A stretch of 64,000 nt of DNA. Source: Diabrotica undecimpunctata. Taxonomy: Eukaryota; Arthropoda; Insecta; Coleoptera; Chrysomelidae. The stretch lies in the NCBI RefSeq assembly GCF_040954645.1, contig NC_092806.1, positions 147,836,429 to 147,900,428 of the forward strand, written 5' to 3'. Shown in pieces: positions 55,214 to 64,000 of this stretch. The position numbers and the translations under genes were made by a program. Position 1 is the first letter of the stretch. Every line of letters begins with the position of its first letter. The notes beneath the pieces are model-generated. The model did not search any database. It saw nothing but the letters and a program-made list of their open reading frames with translations, and had not been told where the DNA came from.

Positions 55214-57340
55214 TATCTGTTTTTCAAAAAGGTACCATCGAAGATAATTGTTTTTTATTAGCAATAAAAAATAAAAGTAAATATTAATATATACTAAACT
55301 ATTTAGAAAAAACTTAAGAAGAAAATGTATTTTGTAATACACCTACCATTATCTGTATTTCAAAAATTCCAGATAGAAAGATACTGCGGAAAAAATCTTT
55401 AAAGATAAAATACAATGAAAACCGTGCATATTTTAAGCTTTCAGGTAAAGTTTTCTAACTTACTCTGACTAGTTAAATCTTTTATGTCAGAGAAACAAAG
55501 AATATAAGTTTCCTTATTCTGTATGTGATTAGGAAACTGTCAGAGATACTTTTACCTTCGTTTTTTTCCCTTTACAATAAAATCTTCTGGAGATGTGTTA
55601 GTAAATCATGAATAATATTATAAAGTTAATATTTCCTTTATAAAATAACTACTAAATTAAGAATTAGGGAATAAAAGGGAAAAACAGCGAAATGATAAAT
55701 AAGTTCGGTCCGAATTTATTAGAAATGGGATTAGTGTTTAAAATATTTTAATATATTTTTCAAAGTTGAGTAGAACACCTCACACAAATTCACTTTAATG
55801 AAGAAAGAACTGCGTTTGTGCGTTTAATAATTGCGTATTCACCTTATATATAAAAAATGTTGTGGTTTCCCCAAAACAGATTGTTACTAAAATAGAGAAG
55901 GTCCTATTTTAGGGGGAACCACCAGTATCAGATATAATTTTAGGAAATTACCTAGGGACCTATATTCTTTTATAATATTGCTATGGATTTATCCATTTAA
56001 TATTGAGCAATGATTGTAAACATTCTTTACAGATTAAACTTCAATGAAAATTATTAACTGTGTCTAAAGACATATATGATATGAGGTATTTTACCCAAGA
56101 GTATTAAGTATAATGAATATACATAAAAACATAATTTTGTTTTCTTAGGATTTAACATTTTGTCAGCACATTTATCTCAAATTCACACTTAAATCAATAT
56201 GTTTTTACTATTAGGTCTGTTGAATGTTTGTTCTTTACACAAAATTTAGTCTATACTTCATATTTATTAAAGGCGGTAAAATATACATTACAATTCAGTT
56301 GTTTATAAACCACTTTCAAAGCATAAAGAACCTTTTAAGCTTTGTTTATATTATTTTGTGTATATTAATTGAGTTAATTGGAGTAGCCCACTTTGATACA
56401 AAAATACAGTCAATTTATGGATATTTCAAGGTGACAATCTAAAAAAAGCTGATTTCCTCCCATGCATTTTATTAGAAACACTTGAAATTTAAAAAAAATT
56501 TAAAAATCGTAAGATGTAAGACCTTAATCGTGAGATCGTGAGATTTGTCTTCAATTCGTGAGATCTCACGATAAATCGTGAGGAGTGGCATCACTGAGTG
56601 CTTAGATTCGTCATTTACAACAACTACAACAATAAAGGTAAATAATTGTACACTAATATTTCATTATCGTAAACTATGATTGATTGATTAATTGTTAGAT
56701 TGACACAAAAGTTGAGAAACTGAGTATATAGGTCATGTCATACTATTGACAAATGTTGATAGTGTTAAGTAAATTATTAGTTTAAATCACTCTGCAATCA
56801 ATCGTAATTCAGTCGATTGAGAAGAAACAGCGCGTATTGCTAGTCAAACATTTAAAATAACAAATGATAACTTCTAACCTGTCAAAACAGGGCGACCAAA
56901 CAAACGAACTAAACCGACCAATCACCACGCGCGGAGTTAGAATTTAACTGTGTTTAGCAAGAATTTCAAATTCCAATTTTAGTAAATGTTTTAATTTTCA
57001 ACGTTACCATTTACATTTACAAATTTTAATTAATTTCAAATTTATTTAGCAAAAATTTGAACCTTCGATCTGAATAAGTGTTTTGATTTTCAAATTGATT
57101 CTTTAAAATTAAAAATATTAAAATATATATAATCAGAAGTGAACGTCACATAACATTATCTGTACTTATTATTATTTAATATGTAGGCAAATACATGTGA
57201 CCATACTTGGTAGACACAATTGGAAATAGTAATTTTTTATAACTGAGAAAAAAAATATATAAAATACTGGTAGCAAACAATAACTTCAATGATCGATATC
57301 TCCGCAACTAATCGATATATCGAAAAAATTTTCAAATAAA
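55214..57340. other. Gene-poor AT-rich region
   Basis: No coding sequence recognised. The only structured part is the CGTGAGAT cluster listed at 56510-56590. Confidence 0.5.
56510..56590. repeat. Cluster of direct and inverted TCGTGAGAT motifs
   Basis: AATCGTGAGATCGTGAGATT, then ATTCGTGAGATCTCACGATA and AATCGTGAGG occur within about 60 bp, including the palindrome CGTGAGATCTCACG. It might be the subterminal repeat of a DNA transposon or a protein-binding array. Confidence 0.6.
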
Positions 57341-57355
57341 TTTTGTAGAAAATAA

Positions 57356-57482
57356 TAAGATCAATAATATAATATAAAATAAATAATATATAAAATAATA
57401 TATAAAAATATAATATATAAAATATAAATAATATATAAAATAATAATATAATAATATATAATATATAAAATAATATATAAAA
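57356..57482. repeat. Low-complexity ATATAAAATAAT repeat
   Basis: Roughly 125 bp made only of A and T apart from the first bases, with irregular repetition of AATATATAAAATAA. Confidence 0.9.
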
Positions 57483-58835
57483 AAGACGTTGTCACGTAAA
57501 ATCTTCGCCCGTAAAACCGACTTTACAGGCAACCGATTTTTTTACTATCCGATTTCTACCGAGAGAGCATTAAACTTCCTACTAATATCTGTTTATTTGT
57601 CGAAGATGTATGAAGGAATTTTTGAGAGCATTAATCTTTGGCCCCCTTAAATATTACCAAAATCTACCTGATTTGTCGTCGAACTATTAATGTGAGTGCA
57701 ATTAAGTTTTGTTATTGACTATTCATTTTTTTAAGTGGAAATCAAGAAAATGAAGATTTAAGAGAAATGTTACAGTTCAAAGTATTGTAGGCTTTTAGTA
57801 GATTGTTGACATCTTGTGAGTGACAGCGTTGACTTGCAGTTGTCTCTGAATTCTCTGACCACATATTTAACTTTTTTAAATCATGCATGACTTTCATGGT
57901 GGTTTGCGTGTTGCTCCAATCCTTGAAACACGTTATTTGTATGGTTGTTTTGTCTTTGATGCACATACATTTTATTTCTTTAAATTCATTATCGTTAGTA
58001 ATAGCCATCATTACATGCTTGTTGAATAATATACTATACTAACCCGAAAGTTAAAGTTTAATAAGCTACCTAAAATTTTACTTTATAGCAAAATTTTATA
58101 TTTTGTTTATTCATTAAATTATTCATCAAATTCATTAATGTTATCTGTTGATTAATTTGTATACATTTTTTTTAATGTTTATTTTTATATTTTTCGATGA
58201 AATTCCTAATCAAATAAAACCAAATGTATTCTAAATTTTTTGATACTTGGATCACTTAAGACAGGTAAATTGCATCATACTTTAACGTTTGAACTTAAAA
58301 ATACTTGCAGTGCCTATAATCAAATACGTACCCAGCCCTTATTTAATTAGTTAAGACTTTTGGTTTAGATTCACAACAGTGTTTAAGCCCTAATCTCTGA
58401 ACTAGTGGTCTAATTCCTTACAAAGGACCTCTATTTTTGCAAAAAAACACAAGCTTTAAAATCTGATAAACATGACTGGATTTGGGTGGATATACATCAA
58501 GCCAAGGTCTTTAACGACTGATAGGTTAGAACTTAGTACTGAAAAAGGGAATGTTCTACTCATAACATAATCCACACTCTCGATTATCTACCAATCCGGG
58601 TAGATTATCATAATATCGTCTAAGTCAGCAATGACTACTCAGCTAGCCAACCATCAACAAAAAATTGCTATGAGTAATCACAAGCTGACTTGAAAGGACA
58701 CTCTAAGTGAAGCCTGCCTCACACCGGCACTAAATCAAGAACCTTTTTGTAAGAGCTCCCCAAGAAAGACTACCTTAAAAAATACTATCAAACATTGCAA
58801 TAACAGGACTTAAAGTAAACGAGTCCTGTCTACCA
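57483..58835. other. Unrecognised, with one weak minus-strand frame
   Basis: A minus frame at 58011-57742 begins MMAITNDNEFKEIKCMCIKD and has 89 codons of plausible composition. I recognise no domain, splice context or repeat. It could be a host exon or chance. Confidence 0.3.
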
Positions 58836-58839
58836 AGAA

Positions 58840-59095
58840 TATTAGCCGGTTAATCCATTAAGCAGAGGAATAAATTGGAAGCGGTATAAATGAACTATCT
58901 AAGAAGAGCGTGTCGGATATCCAAACTTTATCACATCTTAGATGAAGAAATAAAAAGAATGACCAGAACAGACGTTAAACTACGATCTATAAAATTGAAG
59001 AAGAGGAAGACCAGTATTAGAATGGAAAGAATGAATTAGAGGAATAATGAGAGATCTGATTAGAAGATCCCTTACAAGAACACAATAGATCTCTT
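58840..59095 (+). pseudogene. RTE-like LINE C-terminal fragment
   Basis: One frame reads KLEAV, then MNYLRRACRISKLYHILDEE, IKRMTRTDVKLRSIKLKKRK, followed in shifted frames by WKE-x-x-R-GIMRDL-type sequence and RRSLTRTQ. This resembles the NYLRRxCxxSKxDxIxNxEI segment that precedes the GHVxRM motif in RTE-like LINEs; the GHV part is deleted. Stops are frequent. Confidence 0.65.
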
Positions 59096-59104
59096 CTTTT
59101 TCGA

Positions 59105-59910
59105 CCTAAACGGAATACATCCCAGTATTCAATTCAGGATGAAAGTTGAGTCTGAAGTGTCTTTGCCATTTCTTGATTTTCTTATTAAGAAACACACACC
59201 TTATAGTTTTTACTCTTCCGTGTACCGGAAACCCACCCATTCTAACCACTATCTCATGTCAAGTCACATCATCACCCCGCCCAAATCAATTCAGTTATTA
59301 ACATTCTTGTTTTCCGTTCCATAAGATTTAGCGACGAGAATCACAGATCATCCAAAATTAATTCAATAAGGCACTCTTACACTCTTACAAAATGGCTACT
59401 ATAATACCCAAATCAATAGGAGCATTCAAAAAACCAAACTTGCCGCCTATTCACCTCAAAATCTTTCTACCTTTCATCAACAATGTCAAGATCAGTAGAA
59501 CTTTTCATCCTCTAAACATCAAAACGATATTTACTACTCACTCCAAGTTGTACAATCTCGTCAGATCCGTAAGAGACCAAATTCACAATGAAGATCATGG
59601 TGTCTACGAGATACCTTGTCCCAGTTTCCCATGAACATACATATGACAGACAAACCGACGAATCCACAACCGTATTTACGAACATTTTATATCTGTAATA
59701 CATTCCAATATTAGTTTAACACTATTTCAACCGACGGTTCTTGTATTTCCGGAGGACAAGGTACTTGTACGTCACGAGTGAGGACAGTAGGCCGAATAAG
59801 ACCCCGAACTTAAACAGAACTATATCTCTCTGGATAATTGCTCCAAAATGGGTACCGAAACGTTGAGTTTTAAATTCTCAACGCGGTTCTTTTCGAGAAC
59901 TTAGCAATAT
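59105..59910 (+). pseudogene. Second Penelope-like fragment (RT end, GIY-YIG, terminal hairpin)
   Basis: Reading order: LNGIHPSIQFRMKVESEVSL and PFLDFLIKKHTPYSF, SVYRKPTHSNHYLMSSHIIT (thumb), then after a shift HPLNIKTIFTTHSKLYNLVR, DQIHNEDHGVYEIPCPSFP, a short break, TYI-stop-QTNRRIHNRIYEHF. The last part is a GIY-YIG core (GVYEIPC...YIGQTNRR) with the Gly codon changed to a stop. A hammerhead-like hairpin follows at 59830. The YVDD box is not included. It is older than the 37.5-kb copy and of a different subfamily. Confidence 0.75.
59830..59867 (+). ncRNA. Hammerhead-like motif of the second Penelope fragment
   Basis: CTGGATAAT precedes an imperfect stem (TGCTCC...GGGTACC, loop AAAAT) and then GAAACGTTGAG. 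GAAACGTTGAG is typical of this class of terminal hairpin; the CUGAUGA part and stem II are partly eroded. Located about 190 bp after the GIY-YIG relic. Confidence 0.5.
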
Positions 59911-60729
59911 ATAAATATAGTAAATGTAGTACTCAAATTATATATGTTTATATAATTTGGGCGCATTTTGATTTTATTACCCTAACACGCGGTTGAATAT
60001 TATGGCCTTTAATTATAATTTACTTTTCCTAAATTTATAAGAGATTAAAAATTTAGAGTGATTGTAATAATATTTAAAAATTGGTACTAACTGCCAGAAT
60101 ATTAAAAGTAACATATTTTTTGTAAAAGAAGGCATATTTTTTTATAAAAAGGGTTAAAAAAACTTATATTATACAACCGTGGTCCTTAATTTAATTATAA
60201 TTACATAATACTTTGGCATCTCTTTCACTGCCTTTGTGTTTTCTGTGGAAGGCATTAGCATTCCATCATGCTTTAAGGTCACAGCTTCCGACAATGAGTA
60301 TTCACGATCCGTATAATTTTTTTTATTTTCAGAACACGTCCAGATCGAATAATAGGACGGGAAGTTAAATTTTGCATTAGCCAAAAGTCTGTAAGTAAAA
60401 GAGCCACCATGCGAGTTTTAGATTTTTCTGTATATCCAGCGGAACTGGAATGCGTTGTTGTCGATTTTACGACTCAGTGAATAATGATTTAAAATCGTGG
60501 GAATAGTATTTTTTAGATGTAGTCAATAAAATATAAGACGAACTTTAAAAAACCATCAGTATAAATATAAGATATAAGATTGTTGTATGTTAACTAGAGG
60601 GCAGTAATACACAATAAAGAATACACAAAAGGACCAAAGATATTGTATAGGTGACGGATTTGATGAAAATAAAAACAATAAAATACTTTACACAAAAATA
60701 CACAAAACACAAAATTTGTTAGAATTTCA
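59911..60729. other. Unrecognised; one minus-strand frame with a possible splice acceptor
   Basis: A minus frame at 60384-60169 (MANAKFNFPSYYSIWTCSEN, KKNYTDREYSLSEAVTLKHD) ends in a stop. On the minus strand it is preceded by CTTTTACTTACAG, which would serve as a 3' splice site just upstream. No family recognised. Confidence 0.3.
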
Positions 60730-60762
60730 CTACAGATGTTTCGGCAGAATGCCTTTCTCAAG
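60730..60762 (-). ncRNA. Hammerhead-like motif, minus strand
   Basis: Minus strand: CTTGAGAAA, the perfect hairpin GGCATTCTGCC, then GAAACATCTGTAG. This CTTGAGAAAGGC...GCCGAAAC pattern is another Penelope-like terminal hairpin. No ORF is adjacent on that strand. Confidence 0.5.
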
Positions 60763-60963
60763 TGATCTATTGTATAGGGAATGTGATCTGATAAAGATTA
60801 GTAGCCACGTAAAACATAAAATAATACTGGTTTTGGAGGACCATAGAAAAATATGTAATAATTATAATATCAACAATAATCAGATATGATTTTTTGCTAT
60901 AATCAACAAAATAAAAATATCCACAAGGAAACTAAGTTCCTGTGTTTGGCTGTATACCATATA

Positions 60964-61053
60964 TTAAAAATTTTGAATAAAATCCTTTATAAAAAGGTAT
61001 ATAAAAAAATATATATATACCTTTTTATAAAGGATTTTATTCAAAATTTTTAA
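60964..61053. repeat. Perfect 40-bp inverted repeat with 10-bp spacer
   Basis: The arms 60964-61003 and 61014-61053 are exact reverse complements (left arm begins TTAAAAATTTTGAATAAAAT). It would form a long stable hairpin. An uneroded perfect arm in AT-rich DNA suggests recent origin or ongoing correction. Confidence 0.92.
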
Positions 61054-61720
61054 AATAAAAATAATTAAACTTACTATTTAGGTGCAAGTGCTTTTGACCA
61101 CTGTTAATTTACTTACATTGTGACACTAAACTATGAAGTGCGAGCAAAATTTGGGCGTTTGGGTGTTTAATACGTTTAGCCAGACTAATTATTAGAGTAA
61201 TATAAACACTTATTATGGTTGCTTAATTATATTGCAGGTTGATCGCACATACTTTTACCACACTTATTTTCAGACAAAATCGATTATAGGGAGAAACTTT
61301 AATAAAGCATAGTCATCGGCAATATTACGTATTTTTCGAAATAGTCTAGACACAAGGATTAATGATAATGGAAACTTATGGTTTATTTTTATGAACGAGA
61401 GAGTAATTAGCATAATTTTAACTGGTAGCTCCGACCACTCCATGGGCGTGCTCAAGATTAATTGAAAAATTACTTTGAATAATTGTAAAAAATAAATGAA
61501 TTATTTCAGTGTTATAAAGTGTTATGTGTATGTAAACAAAAGTGACCTCTTTTATCACACACTATATTAGAACTGACTGGCCTACATTAAAAAGGGTTTT
61601 AAAAAATTCACATTTTTTTTAATTTTTCAAAATTACAAAAGAGAAAAAGAGTTTTTAAAACCGTCTAAGGTATGTTAAATAGATGAATAAAAATATCAAT
61701 ATAAAACTTACAGCTACTTG
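61054..61720. other. No gene recognised
   Basis: AT-rich sequence downstream (on the minus strand) of the transposase; may hold its transposon terminus, which I could not identify. Confidence 0.45.
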
Positions 61721-63060
61721 TTACAAATCCAAATCAGATTCAGAAGATGAACTTTCAGAACCAAGATTTATAATAACTGGCTCGATCATTTTATCAGTAA
61801 TATTGTCCAGCTTCCACATTTTTTCCTCTTCTTTAATAGTGTGATTTACTGCCTTTTCCCAGTTTTCAGGTTTTACATTATTTACGGCCTCCAAAAACAA
61901 CTGTTTAACATCATGAATTTTAAAAGTAGTATTTTTTCCTGAAACTTTACTCTTTATCTGTGCCCATACCAGTTCAATCGGGTTTAATTCACAATGATAT
62001 GGTGGGGATCTAAGTACTGTCATTCCACGATTTTTGGCAATTTCATCAATTTCGTATTTTTTAAATTTTTCTTTATGAAGGGCACACAACGAATAAAGTT
62101 CCTTTCTTATAGATCCGGGATGGTACGTAATATTTTTTGAACTCAGCCAATTCTGCAAGTCTTTTTTTAACCACTTGGTTGTGGGCAGTCCTTCTATAAG
62201 TCTGGAGTGATAACTTGCATTATCCATTACTATTACACAGTTCTTAGGAAGAAGATCTATCATTTGTTCGAACCATTCTTGAAAGACATCAGCGTTCATG
62301 TCTTCATGGTAGTCACCGGTACGAGTTGATTCAAAAGTTAATAAACCACCTTCAACAAAACCGTCTGAACTGCCAATGTGTACTATTATCAGCCTGCGTC
62401 CCTTTCCTGATGGTGGGTTTAAACCAGTAGATAAGTTATTTACAAAAGCGTGCCTTTGACTTGTAACAGTTTCATCCTGCCAAAATTTATTTGGTGTATG
62501 ACCCTCGTTGATCCATGTTTCATCAAGATAAAATATTTTTCTTTTTTGGTTTCTCATTTCCTTTATGGTTCTTAGAAAATGTCTTCTCCATATGACAATA
62601 TCGCTTCTTTCTAATAAAATAGACTTTCTGGGATTTTTTTTCCAGCGGAAGCCTATTTCTTTTAAAAGTTTCCATAACGTACTTCGACTCATTTCTGGGT
62701 AATCCTTATCATCTCGAACTGAGACAAGAACTTTATCCAATGTTGGAAATTCTTGTCTAAAGAAGAATTCATGCACTTTCCGTCGAAGTCTTCTTTAAAA
62801 TGATATTCTATTCGAAATTTTGGTTTCCCTGGAGCATTACGTGGCATTTGAAAACTACCACATTTCTCTTCTTTAATAACTCTGTAAGTCGTAGATTTCC
62901 CAACACCAAGTGTACTGCTAACTAACTCAACGGTCTCATCAACACTTTCACATAAACGTTTGTCTGTAAATGATTTAAAACAATTAAATATTATTGTTTT
63001 TTCATTAACTGTTAGAGGACCAATTTTTCGGCATTTACACGGCACTTCCAAATTTTCCAT
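61721..63060 (-). pseudogene. IS630/Tc1/mariner-like transposase with 82-residue D-E spacing, one frameshift from intact
   Basis: The ATG at 63060 starts MENLEVPCKCRKIGPLTVNE, followed by a helix-turn-helix (ELVSSTLGVGKSTTYRVIKE) and PRNAPGKPKFRIEYHFKEDF. A single frame change near 62770 joins this to HEFFFRQEFPTLDKVLVSVR. Next come STLWKLLKEIGFRWKK, KIFYLDETWINEG (first Asp), GRRLIIVHIGSSDGFV, CVIVMDNASYHSRLIEGLPT (second Asp), a long helical insert, then LRSPPYHCELNPIELVWAQI (Glu). By my count 82 residues lie between the second Asp and the Glu. The tail is Ser/Glu/Asp-rich, ending ESSSSESDLDL at the TAA 61721-61723. All catalytic residues are present and no stop interrupts 350 codons. The IS630-like DDE fold assignment is firm; the subfamily is from memory. 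Confidence 0.85.
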
Positions 63061-63300
63061 AACACTAGTATACACAATAAACTGCACCTTGCAACTGAAG
63101 TACCTACTTTTAGTGAACTGTTAAGAATTTTGAATACGCCACTTGGACCTTCCTATATACAAAATGGAAAAATCCACTATCACATTTTCTGTGGAATAAG
63201 TTTAGAAGGTAATTATCTAGTCAATTACTGTCGTAGATTCCTGGAATTAAAGAATTAAATGTTTGATTGTTGAAACCCTTACTTCGTGGAATGCACTCAT
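63061..63300. other. Upstream region of the transposase
   Basis: No clear promoter motif or inverted terminus is visible. Confidence 0.4.
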
Positions 63301-63304
63301 TTCA

Positions 63305-63444
63305 GATAAAATAAAACGTTTTATTTTATCTAAAGAATTAAACTTTATTTTGCAAATAGGCAAAGAATTAAACTTTATTTTGCAAATAGATAAAATAAAA
63401 CGTTTTATTTAATCTAAAGAATTAAACTTTATTTTGCAAATAGG
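63305..63444. repeat. Tandem repeat with embedded 26-bp perfect palindrome
   Basis: The unit AAAGAATTAAACTTTATTTT plus GCAAATAG occurs three times (63332, 63362, 63416). The block GATAAAATAAAACG and its mirror half form a perfect 26-bp palindrome at 63305-63330, repeated with one change at 63389-63415. Confidence 0.9.
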
Positions 63445-63460
63445 TAGGTACTTATTAAAC

Positions 63461-63488
63461 TTTTATTGGTTATATATAACCAATAAAA
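63461..63488. repeat. Perfect 28-bp palindrome
   Basis: TTTTATTGGTTATA followed by its exact reverse complement. It lies 16 bp after the tandem repeat at 63305-63444. Confidence 0.92.
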
Positions 63489-64000
63489 TAAACATCTTAC
63501 ATTTCTTGCAAATTCATTAGTACCTGTTAACCTCCATCACTCCGACACTGGCAACCTTATTTAGGGATTAGTAACCCTCACAACTATTGTATTCTATTCT
63601 GCTCCAACCTTTATACCTGGTGGTCATACTCAATTTAAAATTGTTTTCCTATATACTTCTGTAAACTTGTTGACAAATATCTGTTTTTCATTGAGTCACC
63701 CGTATCAACAGTTTAGGGATTTGCATACATAATTTATTGTTTTATTACTCTCTCATACATAAAAATACACTAGAGTATATAAATACGTACAGTGCTCACC
63801 AAAATTTTAAATTCAAGGAAATTCAAGGAAATATTAAATACCATTTAATTGACAAAGTGTGAACGAATTGTTTTATGCAACCAAATATATGTGGGGGTGA
63901 AAATTTAATGTCCTTTTTATCAACAAGTTGTTGATGTACAATGTTTGAATCACCAGATTTCCGGCCAAACCTTGAGAGCTAGTTACAAAAAGCAGGAATA
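63489..64000. other. No gene; possible transposon start at 63790
   Basis: TA followed by CAGTGCTCACCAAAATTTT at 63788-63808 has the look of a Tc1/mariner-type terminus, and the repeated AAATTCAAGG at about 63808-63828 could be subterminal. The window ends before any ORF could confirm it. Confidence 0.3.

Overview
The window looks like repeat-rich intergenic DNA from a large, AT-rich animal genome. The transposable-element mix points to an arthropod, most likely an insect and possibly a leaf-beetle-like beetle; the species guess is inference. The elements are RTE-like, Jockey-like and RNase H-bearing LINEs, Penelope-like elements, piggyBac, Tc1, long-TIR mariner-type, hAT and pogo fragments. 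I found no convincing multi-exon host protein gene. Almost all recognisable coding sequence belongs to transposable elements, most of it broken by frameshifts, stops or truncation.

Layout. 0.7-4 kb: a nearly full-length RTE-like LINE (minus) with a 13-bp target-site duplication, inserted in a repeat whose empty relative lies at 8.7-8.8 kb. 5.5-5.85 kb: two abutting MITEs. 6.1-7.3 kb: decayed Jockey-like RT. 7.56-8.54 kb: a 489-bp tandem duplication, each unit with a tRNA-Asp(GTC)-like gene, set between inverted copies of the same repeat. 9.6-13.3 kb: a 2.3-kb LINE between ~290-bp inverted repeats, then a pogo/Tigger-type transposase C-terminus with a PHD-like finger. 16.3-19.3 kb: three LINE fragments, one apparently nested. 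20.6-22.8 kb: Tc1 transposon cut by a LINE RNase H fragment. 24.7-29.4 kb: three piggyBac pieces plus an RTE LINE. 30.3 kb: ~200-bp palindrome. 30.6-32.5 kb: a complete mariner-type transposon with 234-bp TIRs and TA duplications. 32.9-35.3 kb: two hAT copies facing each other. 37.3-39.5 kb: Penelope-like sequence with a GIY-YIG domain, hammerhead-like hairpins and (TA)n arrays. 39.8-43.3 kb: two minus-strand LINEs, one carrying a nested LINE (16-bp TSD), the other a tRNA-derived SINE (14-bp TSD). 43.5-44.7 kb: piggyBac relic. 46-47.5 kb: RNase H LINE end. 48-49.3 kb and 61.7-63.1 kb: two transposases of one IS630/Tc1/mariner-like family with 82 residues between the second Asp and the final Glu. 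50.1-52 kb: piggyBac. 53.8-55.2 kb: second Tc1 copy. 58.8-59.9 kb: LINE end followed by a second Penelope-like fragment.

The parts do not form a working pathway; they record successive insertions. The items most worth pursuing are the spaced-catalytic-triad (82-residue) transposase pair, the set of hammerhead-like motifs and their relation to (TA)n tracts, the tandem tRNA-Asp duplication, and the dated nesting events given by clean target-site duplications.
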